Of a stretch of DNA of 64,000 nt, positions 1-11,200 are shown in pieces. The notes beneath the pieces were generated by a model, which had not been told where the DNA came from, made no database searches, and saw only the letters and a program-made list of their open reading frames with translations. The DNA comes from Rhyzopertha dominica (lineage: Eukaryota; Arthropoda; Insecta; Coleoptera; Bostrichidae), in contig QCXZ01000042.1 in assembly GCA_025024175.1 (NCBI GenBank), positions 11,363,501 through 11,427,500 on the forward strand. Reading direction: 5' to 3'. The translations under genes were made by a program, and so were the position numbers. How positions within the stretch are numbered: position 1 is the first letter of the stretch; each line of letters starts with the position of its first letter.

Positions 1-860
1 GGAATCAACCTGACTAAAAAGAATGAGATGGGATTATATAAACGAAATCAGAAGGTACCGCCAAGAAAATCGTAATATCGTATATTTGGATGAAACGTGG
101 TACGACACCCACGACTTGATAAAAGGAGGTCTGACAGATGAGACAATTAACTGCGTTCTGCAAGCACCACCTTCGAGAGAAAAAAGAATTATAATTCTTC
201 ATGCGGGAGGAAGTGATGGATGGGTGGAAAATGGCTTATTACTGTCAGCGAAACAGATCCAAAATTGTTCTGTTGACTACCATTGCGACATGGACTCTGC
301 ACTTTTTCAAACTTGGTTTCAGCAGCAGTTACTGCCAGGGCTACCACCAGGATCTGTTATAGTCATGGATAACACGAGTTATCATTCAAAATTAATGAAC
401 AAGGCGCCAACATCAGCTGCAAAAAATAGAAATAATTGATTACTTAAGAATAAAATTACAATTCCGGATGGAAAAGTTACCAAAAAAGATCTGTTGACAA
501 TGATTAAAAATTTCAACATACCTAAACAATATCGAGTTGATGAACTAGCGAAAGGACATGGACATATAGTTATGCGTTTGCCATCGTATTATTGCGTCCT
601 AAACCCAATCGAATTAGTGTGGAGTACGCTTAAAAAAGGAATACGAAGAAACAATGCATGTCCGCGTTTAAGTTCGGGAGTTGTAGATTTAGTGCGTAGA
701 GAGGTAAGTAGTATAACGAAAGAACTGTGGAAAAGCTGTATTAAGCATGTTATTGAAATTGAATATAGTATCCCCAAATTTTCAAAATTTTATACTACAT
801 GTTCATGATGATGCTAGCAGTGATTCAGAATTTGACAGTAGTGATGATGATAATAATTAA
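1..860 (+). mobile_element. Tc1/mariner-superfamily DDE transposase (DDE_3 type), 5' cut by window edge, degenerate
   Basis: The catalytic part of a cut-and-paste transposase is readable from about position 23. The first Asp lies in YLDETWY (near 81-101), the second in VIVMDNTSYHS (near 358-388), and the Glu in LNPIELVW (near 599-622), giving a D-D-E triad. Codons 440 onward stay in the same frame as the first block, but between about 415 and 450 the expected residues (KIEIIDYLRIK) appear one frame over, so two compensating indels created the stop at 437-439. A further shift near 775-797 leads into an acidic Asp/Ser-rich tail ending with a stop at 858-860. The N-terminal helix-turn-helix part would lie before the window. 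It is a dead copy; the family is clear, the exact clade is not. Confidence 0.85.
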
Positions 861-2176
861 TATATTTAAGTTATGTCGGTGTAAACTTGTTAAACTTTTT
901 TGTAAAAATATAATACATGTATGGATTTTTTTTGTATTTAGGGCTTTAGATAGAAAAATATATATTCTTATTATTTTCTGCTAAAATACTTGTCTTTTAT
1001 TTACATATTTAGTTATGTTAACCGTTAATCGCATGTTTCCAATAGTTCAAAGATTGTAAAAATATTAAAATGTATTGTTTATAATTTTCGGCTAGCACAG
1101 CATTCAACATTAGTCACAGGATATAAATATTACAGGAATGTTAAAAATCAAAATAAAAATATATAGGAATGCGAGATTTTTCTTTGCATATTAAAAAATG
1201 CTCAGATGTGCATGTTGTCTAGTTAGATTACAAATTTCATTACAACTTGATATACTTTGCTTGTGCAAAATAATGTTGCTACTCATCTAAAACTACGTAC
1301 AATTCATTTTGAGACGTAAATAAAAACGATCGATGTAAAACCTCTTATTAACCGAAGGATTAAAAACTACTTGGAATAATATACACTACACAAACAAAAA
1401 ATGAGTTTTAAAACGGCTTAAAGCCGGCACTGGAAATTCGCAAAATCACAAAGAGAGCGTTTGATTTATGAGGGGTCGCGTGCCGTTCTAACTGTGCCTG
1501 TAAATGAAAGGTAAATAGTATTGCAGGGTTGTAAAAACGGTAAGAGAGCTGCATTACTATACTTTCGAGTATATTGCAAAAAGTCCTTGTAATCGTATTT
1601 ATTAAATGAATTTTAATTCGTTATGGTAATTGTTTTTTGTTAGGGTTTTGCAAGAAGTCCAGAAAAACAATAATTTTGATGGTTGAAAGCATCCAGCATG
1701 TTTGTCCATTGAACAAGAGGCACTTGAAACTAAATGACTACAAAGACTGGATTTTTTTAATTCCAAGCAATGTAAAGAAAATTTTTATTTTCTTACCACC
1801 AATGCGTCCAAACCTATTTTCATTTCTATGCCCACCCTGGAGGTCTGAACTAATACTATTGCATCACCTATGCGATGTAGACTCGCTAAGCCCTGAAGTC
1901 GACCGTCGTAGAAACCTAGTTTCCCGGTTATTGTACCAACTATTGCGGGCTGCAAAAACAATTTAACGGTAAAACGGCAAAAACAGCGTACTACTGAGAG
2001 TGAAATTAAAAAAATGCAAATATTTGGTTCCTGTAGTGTGTAATATTGGAACGTAGCGCATGTGCGTGTGAAGGGAGAAGAAAAAGGNGTACTACTGGCT
2101 TTTACTCTGAACAGTACTTACCTGAACTTCATGTTAAGAAGATTACACTCTGTACGTAAATAATAAAGTTAAGTTT
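861..2176. other. Intergenic or intronic AT-rich sequence, no gene recognised
   Basis: I see no conserved coding sequence here. A 109-codon open frame at 1637-1966 (plus) matches no family I know and lacks supporting splice or promoter signals. If the minus-strand gene at 3515-4093 continues to the left, this stretch is part of one of its introns. Confidence 0.5.
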
Positions 2177-2380
2177 GGAAAACTGGCAGTGGTTTCAATT
2201 GCGGATGGCCGAGAATATCACAGTTCCAAAAGGAAGTAAGACATAGACTGCAATAAACTTCTACTGCCCAATGCAAAGAAGGAACTAAAATCCCAAGGCA
2301 TCAAATACATCCTGAATAAGAAAAGGCACTGTTCCGAAGATTATATCAAGAAAATTGTGGAAAAACGGGCGTTACCATAA
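2177..2380 (+). pseudogene. Unidentified degenerate coding fragment
   Basis: A 68-codon frame reads like protein (LAVVSIADGREYHSS, then LLLPNAKKELKSQG and CSEDYIKKIVEKRALP) and ends in TAA at 2378-2380. One in-frame TAA follows the SSKRK run. The composition is rich in Lys, Leu and Asp/Glu, unlike the flanking low-complexity DNA. I do not recognise the family. It could be a retrocopy, a transposon ORF or an isolated exon of a host gene. Confidence 0.3.
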
Positions 2381-2800
2381 AGAGTGATATATTTCAGCTT
2401 ATTACATATTTTTAATAAACCGAACTAATAACGAAAAGTGAATGGAATTTTGTTGTTGAGAGATTACCTACCCTTCCTCCAAATTGTATATAGCACTATT
2501 CGTCATGTCTGGTTGAATTGTATGAATTTGTTCTCTTATACTCACCTATAGTTCCTCTGCGTTCTTGGTCGTATTCTAAATATTAATATTTTTAAATAAC
2601 TCTATAGCCAGTAATCCACGTTGTTAAAAATGCAGTTAACTGATCGAACAGATCATTTTGCAACTGTGGATCGTGGAACTGCACAGTCTATTAGCGTTTG
2701 CTGGTACCATTCACCTAGATATGGCCTCCACATTGTGTATTTCTTCGAAATATGTAAGCGACTAGATTTCTTTAATTATAGCTATTCATTTAATAAAAAT

Positions 2801-3033
2801 ATATAATAAGTTGAAAATGAGCATATGTGATATTTTCTTGGGATTTGCAGGCATAAGATGAAATGAAAAAGTATTGGCCTTGACCGAGATTTGGACTCAG
2901 GACCTTTTTTCGGTCAATCCAATACTTTTTCATTTCATCTTGTGCCTGCAAATCCCAAGAAAATATCACATATGCTCATTTACAATGAATTCAGGCGATA
3001 ATTAATTATCCTTCATAATATAATAAGTTGAAA
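2801..3033. repeat. SINE-derived palindromic insertion with 16-bp target-site duplication
   Basis: The direct repeat ATATAATAAGTTGAAA occurs at 2801-2816 and 3018-3033 and encloses a 201-bp insert. Within it 2817-2887 and 2910-2979 are inverted copies of each other (about 70 bp, one mismatch and one single-base length difference) around a 22-nt loop, 2888-2909. The left arm plus loop aligns with the tRNA-like repeat at 12395-12556, including a decayed B-box region (TTGGACTCAGGACC against TCGAACCCGGGACC). A long target duplication is typical of LINE-mediated insertion of a SINE, so this is read as an inverted dimer of a tRNA-derived SINE. Confidence 0.8.
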
Positions 3034-3081
3034 TATATGGCTTACTTTACGATAACCACATATTTAATACAATAGTAAAAG

Positions 3082-3378
3082 GGCAAAGAAAAAGGAATCT
3101 GTTTAGCATTATTGGACGTAGAGAAAGCATTTGATAACATCCCTAGAAAAGTGGTCTGGGAAAGTATGAAGAAAAGAGGTATAAATAATAAGCTCAGAAA
3201 AAGCATAGAGAGTTTATACAGCGACACAAAAAATTATGTCAGAACAAGCAACATGGAATCACAGGATTTTCAAGTAGTGGATGGATTAAGGCAAGAGGGG
3301 GGTGTTAAGTTTATTGTAGTACTTATCATGTATCATGGGTTTATAGACAGGAAAGTGAAGTGCGTATTAATGTATTAA
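3082..3378 (+). mobile_element. Non-LTR retrotransposon (LINE) reverse-transcriptase fragment
   Basis: The frame reads GKEKGICLALLDVEKAFDNI, the RT motif A with catalytic Asp in the DVEKAFD block. It continues through IPRKVVWESMKKRGI and a VVDGLRQEGGV block matching the region before the LSPLLF motif. The LSPLLF motif and the YADD box are absent, and the frame runs out at 3378, so only about 95 codons of RT core survive. It resembles LINEs with an apurinic-type endonuclease and no RNase H. It lies antisense to the group-7-like gene at 3515-4093 and possibly inside one of its introns. Confidence 0.85.
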
Positions 3379-3514
3379 TATTTTTATATGTAATGAGCTA
3401 AAAAAACATCCGCAGCGTTTTCTCGTCACTAAATTGATGAGTGATAAGTCTTAAGAGATATTCAGTTAATATTAAGTCAAGAAAAGCCCAAGGTGCAATA
3501 GTATCCCAACTTAC

Positions 3515-4093
3515 GATTTCAAAGGTCTGAAGTATATCTTGTAATTTATAGGGGTCATTATCATGCTGAAGCATATATTTATTGATATGTACTAAAATTT
3601 CGCTAACGAAAGCATTTATTTTCTTGACTGTTTCTGCTAGGTCATGAGCGCTGTAACAAAAATACCTGTGTTAGTATGTCTTCTTCCGCTTGAAGTATTT
3701 AAAGGAAGGGAAAAAGATGTCGAGGAAGTTACTTATTGAAGCGAGATCAAAACAACAAGAACCGAAATATATTCTTGAAATAAAATTAAAAAAATGTTAC
3801 GGTTACACCTGAAGCCTGATGTAAGCAAATTGCGAATACATTTTCTAAAGGCGGTAGCACATTAATTTATATTATTAATATAAACAACGAAAATAATCTT
3901 TAATTAATCAATTTGCTAAACAACATATTTCTACTTACCCATCTGGCTGCATTAACTGCAATTCTTTTATCACGTCTGTACCCAAGATAGTAGAATTTTC
4001 ATACTTAACAAAGTTAGTATCTTCATTCAGGTTCAACGCAATGTTTTCGGCTAAAACACACGTTATAAATGCTGAAAATATTGTATCCCTCAT
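3515..4093 (-). CDS. Secreted group-7-allergen-like protein, exons 1-2 only (partial gene)
   Basis: Two exons on the minus strand can be read: exon 1 is 4093-3939 (start ATG, hydrophobic leader MRDTIFSAFITCVLA, donor GTAAGT) and exon 2 is 3650-3515 (acceptor ending TTACAG, donor GTAAGT). Exon 1 ends in phase 2 and exon 2 in phase 0, as in the complete paralogues at 8280-13221 and 15064-18669. Exon 2 encodes the helical block LAETVKKINAFVSEIL with a DPYKLQDI end, matching LADTLKDINEKVDKIL and DPYDLEDI in the neighbour. I could not find exons 3-5 between 1 and 3514. They may lie left of the window, given introns of 2.7 kb in the paralogues, or be lost. Family role: extracellular TULIP-like lipid or hydrophobe binding. 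Confidence 0.7.
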
Positions 4094-4759
4094 ACTTTGT
4101 TTTAGCATTTGCAACTGCAGGGTTATTAGTATAACAATGTGGGCTTAAATCTTAATGAAATATGCTGATATCGATTTATAATCGATCGCTATCCGTGCTA
4201 AACAAAAGGTCCTTAAATAGGTTTTATAATGTGGTTAGCAATAGCAAAGAACAGCTAACTAATGTATTTTCTCGAAAAGCTTGTTAGATGACTATTTTTG
4301 AATGTTGAGCCATTATTTACTTAAATTGTATCCTTATCCGTAACACAAATATAAGTAACAACCAGCCGGGATGCTTATTAATATTATGTACGCAATATTT
4401 GAAACAAGCATCGTATTTTTGGTGATCTTTCAATAATTTTACACTATACGCTTCTATCAAAATAAAATTGCTGATGAATCGAAACTTAAAGTAACAGCAT
4501 AAGATTTTTTGTGAAACTATAAAATGCGGGTTGTATTTTGCCCACAATTATTTACCAAGAAATAATTAGAAGTACGGTATCACACAACAAATGTATTACT
4601 CGCAGTTTTATTTCTTAATATAAAAGAATTCATTTAAAAACTGACTGAATCTATACGGTTTCTAGTCTCTAGCCATATTTGGCTATTACCTAGGCACAAT
4701 CTTGACACAACCACACAAGATTAACTTGCACGATGAATTTAACAGAATTACGCTTTAGA
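4094..4759. other. Upstream flank of the partial group-7-like gene; nothing else seen
   Basis: This is AT-rich DNA with no convincing coding sequence. The minus-strand core promoter of the partial gene should lie within the first ~100 bp, but I see no clean TATA plus initiator pair like the one at 18688-18723. Confidence 0.4.
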
Positions 4760-5120
4760 TAAATTTTCCATGTTCTATAATTTCAAAACTTTAATTTTCA
4801 GTTTTTCCATTGTGAGACAGTTTCGGCAATATGCAATACTTTGGGGTTCTCTAGTCTTCATCAAATTTGCTAGAATGTTTGATCATCTTCTAGAAACATG
4901 GATTTTCTAATTCACTACAACTTTGACCTGTGTTTTGTTCTGGTAGCTTCTACCGCCCTCGTTTTCGCTTTCCCGAAAGATGTTGACCGGACCAGAAGCT
5001 TGACCACTTGAGATAGGGTGAATCTTTCCCCTAATCGTTCTGGTATTTCTGTGAGACTGGCTTCAATGTTCTAAATTTGGAAGTGTTCGAAAAAAATTCG
5101 CTCGGTTCTAGGTGAAAAGA
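4760..5120 (-). repeat. Degenerate ~90-100-bp tandem repeat, same family as 60900-61430
   Basis: Read on the minus strand, the block GCCGAAACTGTCTCACAATGG recurs in the array at 60.9-61.4 kb as GCCGAAAC followed by TCGCGATGG. AGAACAT or CCAGAACA motifs recur near 4779, 4871, 4937, 5038 and 5069. The copies are more decayed than in the distant array, and no perfect heat-shock-element run survives, only partial ones such as TTCTAGAA near 4889. Confidence 0.6.
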
Positions 5121-6457
5121 ACCGCGGCAAAAGCTACCCGTTTATTTTCAGCAAATAGAACCTTAAAGTTCGGCAACCATAGGTTTTTAAAGAAATAACG
5201 TCAATCGCCCTTAAAAACTGGTGTGTGAAAAAATGATGTTATTCCACCTTTCTTGCTATTTCTCTTTTTTTCGAAAGGGTAGCTCTGGTCGCTAGAAAGA
5301 TGCATAAATAACTTTAAAACCACGATACAATTTGGTCCTTCTTCAAATTAGAATTGACATGTATCAGCATTTCTTTAAATTTAATTTAATTGAGGCAAAC
5401 TGTACATGTACGTGTTCCTGGGCTAGACGCGTTTCCTCCAGTTGGCGCATGCTCCTCTTTTTTGTAGAAAAGAGGCGCATCTGTTTTCCAATTTTTTCAT
5501 TTGTATTTTTTGTTCTGTTTTTTAATGAACGACTTATTTATTTGTGGTATAATAAGACGGTTTTACTGGTAGTTTCAATATCGCTATCTACTATAATCTC
5601 GAATGTTTTAGAAAATAACGCTCAAGCATGTGTATGCTTGCAAATATTCATTTTAATAACACTATATAAGCAGGAGCATTTGATAGAGTGCACTCATGAA
5701 ATTTTAAGCATGAATCACCTACATTCATTATCATTTTGAACTCTTTTGATCATATCTAACGAAATATTTTTGTTTATTGTACCTATGACTTTCCCAAATC
5801 TATTTTTATCTTATCAGTGGGTGAATTTTTTGCTAGTTTAATTAATCTTTGAAATAAACTGTCTCGTGCAATTTTCGTAACAGCATTTACGCTTTTATCT
5901 AGCATTTCAACTCTCTAAATAAGTGTGTTTTAAAACTTTTTCTTTCTGGTGATTTCAATTAGACACTCCTGGCATATAATTTCTTCTTCCATTATAAAAT
6001 ATCTATTAATTGAACATATGGCACGGGATAAGAAAAAACGAGCCAGAACGTAATATTCTACTTCAACTTTGGTTCATATTTTTCAACTTTCAGAAAGATG
6101 ATACGGCGAATAATCATGTTCATAAATTAAAGCTGTCACGAAGCTGCAACCTTGACGGCTACTCAAAATCATAACTGTTGTGAGACACTTGTTATATTCG
6201 TTCAATATTTTGCAGTAGAGTATAGTTGTCAAAAAAACTAAATACAACGTCCTTTTACGGATGCGCGAAGGTATGATGTAATAGAGTTAGAAGAAGAAGA
6301 AGAACTTACCTTGTTATTAATTGGTCTATGTCACACACTTATGTTCGTTCTGACTTAATTAATTATTATTTCTAGTATATACTTGTAAATTTGCGTACCA
6401 GGAAAGACAGACGTGGTGGGGACAAAATTGATCGCATATGAAATATGAAAGCTTATA
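5121..6457. other. Non-coding AT-rich interval
   Basis: A 135-codon open frame at 5332-5739 (plus) is rich in Phe, Leu and Ile. It shows no family resemblance, no splice context and no promoter, so I treat it as chance. No other feature was seen before the mariner terminus at 6458. Confidence 0.5.
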
Positions 6458-7858
6458 CAGGATGTTTCACGAATGATAATTAAAAATGCAACCCAAAATA
6501 GCCAATGTGGTTATTTTACATAACGGTATAATTGTAAATTGTCAATCCATGACGGCTATGCGCTATGGTTCCTGTCACTTTATTTATTAAAAGTCAAAAT
6601 GTATTCAAATGATGAAAAAACAGATATCATTTTGATTTATGGTGAATGCTACCGCTGCTGTTCGTTTATACAGACAACGTTTTCCAAATAGAAGAGCTCC
6701 TGCAGATACAATTTTCAAGAGACTTGAATTAACTTTAAGGACAAACTGGCCACCACTGAAAAAGTCAAGAGAAAGAACAGCAACAGGCCCTGACAATGAA
6801 ACTAGAGTATTGGAAATGATTGACGAAAATCCTGATATTAGTCAAGGGGCATTCTCAAGAGCAACCGGTATTAGTCTGTCTTCAGTACACCGAATAATTA
6901 AAGGCAATCAATTTCATCCGTATCACTTGCAATTGGTTCAGGCCTTAAAGGAGACAGATTATCCTAAAAGACTGGCTTTTTATAACTTTTTTCGGGAACA
7001 CCAAAATTTGAATGTGAGATTTTATGACATTTGCTTCTCAGATGAAGCAAGATTTTCTAATAATGGTGGAGTTATCAAACATAACATGCAACATTATGCG
7101 CAAGAAAATCCACGTTGGATTCGAGAAGTACATTTTCAAACTATCTACTCGACGAATGTCTGGTGCGGAATATTGGGGAATCAAATTGTTGGGCCTTATT
7201 TTTTTTCGCGATAGTTTAAACGGCAATACTTATCTAAATTTTTTAAGAAACATTTTACCGGTACTTCTCCAAATTGTAAATTTACAAATAAGACAAGACT
7301 ATGGTTCCAACAAGCTGGGGTACCTGCACATTATCATAGAATAGTCGAAATCATCTTGATTTGGTTTTGCTTAACCGATTGATAGGAAGAGCTTCAATTA
7401 ATCCTTGGCCACCAAAAAGCCCGGATCTTACTCCTTTGGACTTTTTTCTGTGGGGAATGGTAAAAGAGCAAGTATACCAAACACCAATTGAAAGTGTAGA
7501 ACATTTTGAAAATAAAATACGTGATACGTAGATCGATTACTCCAGAAATGTTAATGCATGTTAAAAGATCGTTTTGGGTACGAATTCAAGCTTAAGAAAA
7601 CAGCAGAGGGCGACATTTTGAGCATTTATTACAATAATGTTATTGAATAAATATTTTTCAAAAATAAAATTTGTTTTACAATACCGGATTTACTTAAAGC
7701 AAATGATTGAAGTTTATGTCAAAATTTACGAATTTATACAGCTCTCTACGTTTTATATTTTTTAGGACGATGAACAATTATCAATGTTGCCTCTGCAAAT
7801 GTATTTTGGATTTCATTTTTAATTTCGTCAAGCTCACTATCATTCGTGAAACATCCTG
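6458..7858 (+). mobile_element. Full-length Tc1/mariner-type transposon, DD41D-like, inactivated
   Basis: A 1401-bp element is bounded by TA dinucleotides (6456-6457 and 7859-7860) and perfect 21-bp terminal inverted repeats that begin CAGGATGTTTCACG. The transposase starts MVNATAAVRLYRQRF, then a helix-turn-helix (RATGISLSSVHRIIKG near 6861-6906), then the first catalytic Asp in ICFSDEARFSNNGG. Frameshifts occur near 7200 and 7330. The second Asp is mutated (QQAG for QQDG) and the third region is SPDLTPLDFFLWG. In the intact sibling at 16800-18030 the spacing from QQD to the Asp of PLDFF is 41 residues, fitting the DD41D (rosa-like) group. This copy lacks about 15 bp inside the 5' end relative to the sibling. 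Confidence 0.9.
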
Positions 7859-8279
7859 TATAACATATTCCTATGCCACGTCCTCCTATTGCATGATCTT
7901 TATTATGAGCAAAAAATGTAAAAATCAAACACTTGTAAGTTGCCGCCATCTATTGGTCACATTTGAAATTTCTATCTCTTTCTATAAAGCCATTTTTGTA
8001 GTATGACAAATGCGAAGGTCGTTATCCTTTTAAGTGGAGTTATCCGTACATATACCGAAGAGGCCGACAAATACGAATACGAACCTGACATTAAACTGTG
8101 CTGGTATTTTACATCTTACATTTATTGTTTATCGAACGACACTCACTACTATGCAATAGTGGTTAACTTCCATACGAAGCAATTTTAATGAATAAAACAA
8201 AAAACCGTTTGTTTTTGTCTATATTCAAGCAAGTAACACAAGCAATATATTATAATCAGCATAATATTTGTTATCATCT

Positions 8280-11200
8280 TCATATAACATCCTTTTCGAT
8301 GACGGCCGAACTGATTTCTTCGGAGATGACGCGCAGGGCAATGCCTACAACTTTTCTGCGCACAGGCAATTTAACTACATAGCTGAAGATTTTCAATATG
8401 AAATCTAATATGTTGCTATCAGTTTTGAAAACAAGACTGATTGGTCTGCAAACAGAAAGAAACTTGTTAATATCAAATATTATAATAATAATATTAATGA
8501 ATAACCCGGCCAAATAACGACATTGTTATATGTGTGATTTGCTAACCAATAACAATATGTTCTCAAAGATGACATCCAAGTCCTTAAGGACTGCATTAAA
8601 AGTATTAGTCAAATACAATATGTTGCTTTGTTGCATTTTTTCACTTTATATAATTATATAGAACGATCTTCAAATCGTAAGCACTCATATTTCATTTATA
8701 AATAACAAGAAGAGCAACTGCCTTAAATAAAAGCCTTGCGGAACTCCAGAAGTGGATGTAATAGCTACAGATACCAAACTCTTTTACAGGATTGTTCCAT
8801 TTTTTCTGGTCGTTAGTACACAATTATTGTTAATGTAACAGTCTGTAAAAAATATAGGTCCGTTGTTAGCTTCACTTGATGGTGGATTCCTTATAATACC
8901 GGACATATTTGACGTTCATTTTTTAGAATTTTTTGCCGTTTGTAGCGCTGTAATAGCAAGTACAGTATTCAGTAATAGGTAGAAAATGCTGTATTAAACT
9001 TCTAGATTCGCTGAAGGATAGTTTTCTTGTACTTAAAGGAGTTAAAATTTCATATTTTGATTTTTTCGTTGACAAAATGTTGCAGTTGTCTTTTGTATTA
9101 TAATTTTTTAATGTATAACGATTGACAATTGATTAGGTCATAACGTTTTTGAAGATTAGTAGATGATCAATGTCAGGAGCAAGTGGATTTAAAGTATATT
9201 TCTAAAAAATGTTTAGTACTCCTCTGGGCCTTTTTCTACATGTAATATTTTTCATAAAATGTTTACCTACAGCTACCACTCTTTTTTAGTTCATTTGCAT
9301 AAATTCATTACAAAATGGAAATGCGGCACCGTGCATAATACAATAGTATATACAGCTTAATTTGATAGAACTTTCATTTGATACATTTTTCGTAATATTT
9401 AATATTAACTGTATGTAACGTACCGTTGTCGGTTCAAAGAACGACAATATAATAGTGAATTAAATACAAGTCACTATAATTCTTGTTAAATAACTTCGAG
9501 AAGTTTAATAAGTTTTAATATTTATTATCAGGTAAAGCACTTTCGGCTAATATGCCATCGTCAGTACCTAATTACAAACAAGAGGACAAAATTATGACAT
9601 TGTCAAAATTATAAAATGAAACTAAAAATCTAAACACGCAATCTTGACTAAAAATGGAAAGCAACTTTTAAACCAGCAACATAAGAATTAGCGGTCAAAT
9701 AAAAAATTTAGAATACGACGACTGAACTGGCAAAAATCATTTAGAATTGTCCAATTGTGGTCATTTAAAACTTTGTATACCTCCAGAATTTTTAAATAGT
9801 TTAATTTTGATGATTTCTTACAAAAATTGTAAACCTTTTAAATTGTCCGAAGTGGAAGTATGTTTAAATGATTGTAGTTACAATGTCTGTATTTTTATAC
9901 TCATCAAATTGTTTTAGATATCCTCGTCTGTCCGATATAAAGAGGGCTACAGTCGTTACATGTAAAGCTATATACACCTGAATGAATTAAAACTGAGATC
10001 TTATTTTTATTATGGACAAAACAGGAACAGACACTGCCTATAGTAGAAAAGGCAATATTTATTTCATTAAATAAAAATAATTTAGAAAGGTAAATTGAGA
10101 CTTGACCAATAAACCTATCGGGGTATCAAATTTTAACTTTTTATCACATGTGATGGTGTTAAAAACTTAAATTTTGTCAGGTATTTATAGTACAATTTTT
10201 TTATTAAGTAATTTGTAAACTGTTATTGTAAGCAATTTAGAGAATTACGCCATGAGAGCGGCATTGGGAGAAAAAAAATACAGATGATTACAAGATGTTA
10301 ACACGATTTACCTGACAATTTTGTTGGATTGTTGTAGAATTGAAGCTTGGGAGTGGAGTTATTCAAGCTGCAATGCAATCTATGACCGTTTTTAATCTCA
10401 AATTAAAATATCGTGTCGCGCTTTGGTTTTTATTTGTCATCAGTTTTCTCCCAAGAGAGAAAAGCATTTTCAATTACCATTTGTTACGTTTGTGGAATGC
10501 CTTTCCGGCTTTGTAATAAAATTTTGTTTTTTTTTGCATTGGATATTTTCACTAAATATAAGTTTGATTATTAGTTACGTTCGATATCGAGTTGATTTGA
10601 AAGCGCTTAACGACGTGTGTGCAATATAATATGCGCCTTTGATTATTATTCATTTAAAAAGTATGTCTAATTCATATTTATAAATCAGCTACCTGGGTTA
10701 GTTTACACTGAGCGTACACATCAAGATCTGATAACTCTGATTAGTTAAATATTAAATATAAGGCTAGCAAGTTAGAAGTTCGTTTGGTGGTGTTTTAAAG
10801 AAGTCCTGTAAACACATATATTAAGTAACACGTGAATAGTTTATCACCGTAGTCTTCAATTCCAAAACTAAGTTTCGAAATTAATAATGTCAGCTAACAA
10901 CTGGGTTAAAAATAATATCAAAATATTGTTTTGCACGCAGACATCTTTAAAGTGAAAAAACTCTTACTCAATTCTGGTACAAAATCGTTTTATAGTCAAA
11001 TTATGGAATGGCTATTCCAATTGAAATTCTGCTGTTTTCGGACCTCCTATCCCTCGGTACATCGAGACGCCGATTTTTGTAAAATTACAAGAACTGAAAT
11101 AAAACCTAAATTATCAGTTTACCCACCCATAACTGAAGACTTCCACGCTCAAAACGTCAACCTTCTTTGTCTCACCTTCGACAACAAATGAAACACCTAC

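Noticed and set aside
1637..1966. 109-codon open frame on the plus strand
   Set aside because: Only the last third looks protein-like; no family, and no evidence for a start or splicing.
5332..5739. 135-codon open frame on the plus strand
   Set aside because: Phe/Leu/Ile-rich composition, no recognisable motif, no promoter or splice context; consistent with a chance ORF in AT-rich DNA.
10931..11191. Plus-strand 86-codon ORF, and an alternative exon 5 after the acceptor near 11090 (minus)
   Set aside because: The plus ORF is the antisense shadow of exon 4 of the group-7-like gene. The alternative exon encodes nothing like the paralogue's exon 5 and soon reaches a stop, whereas 8445-8280 matches it in sequence and phase.
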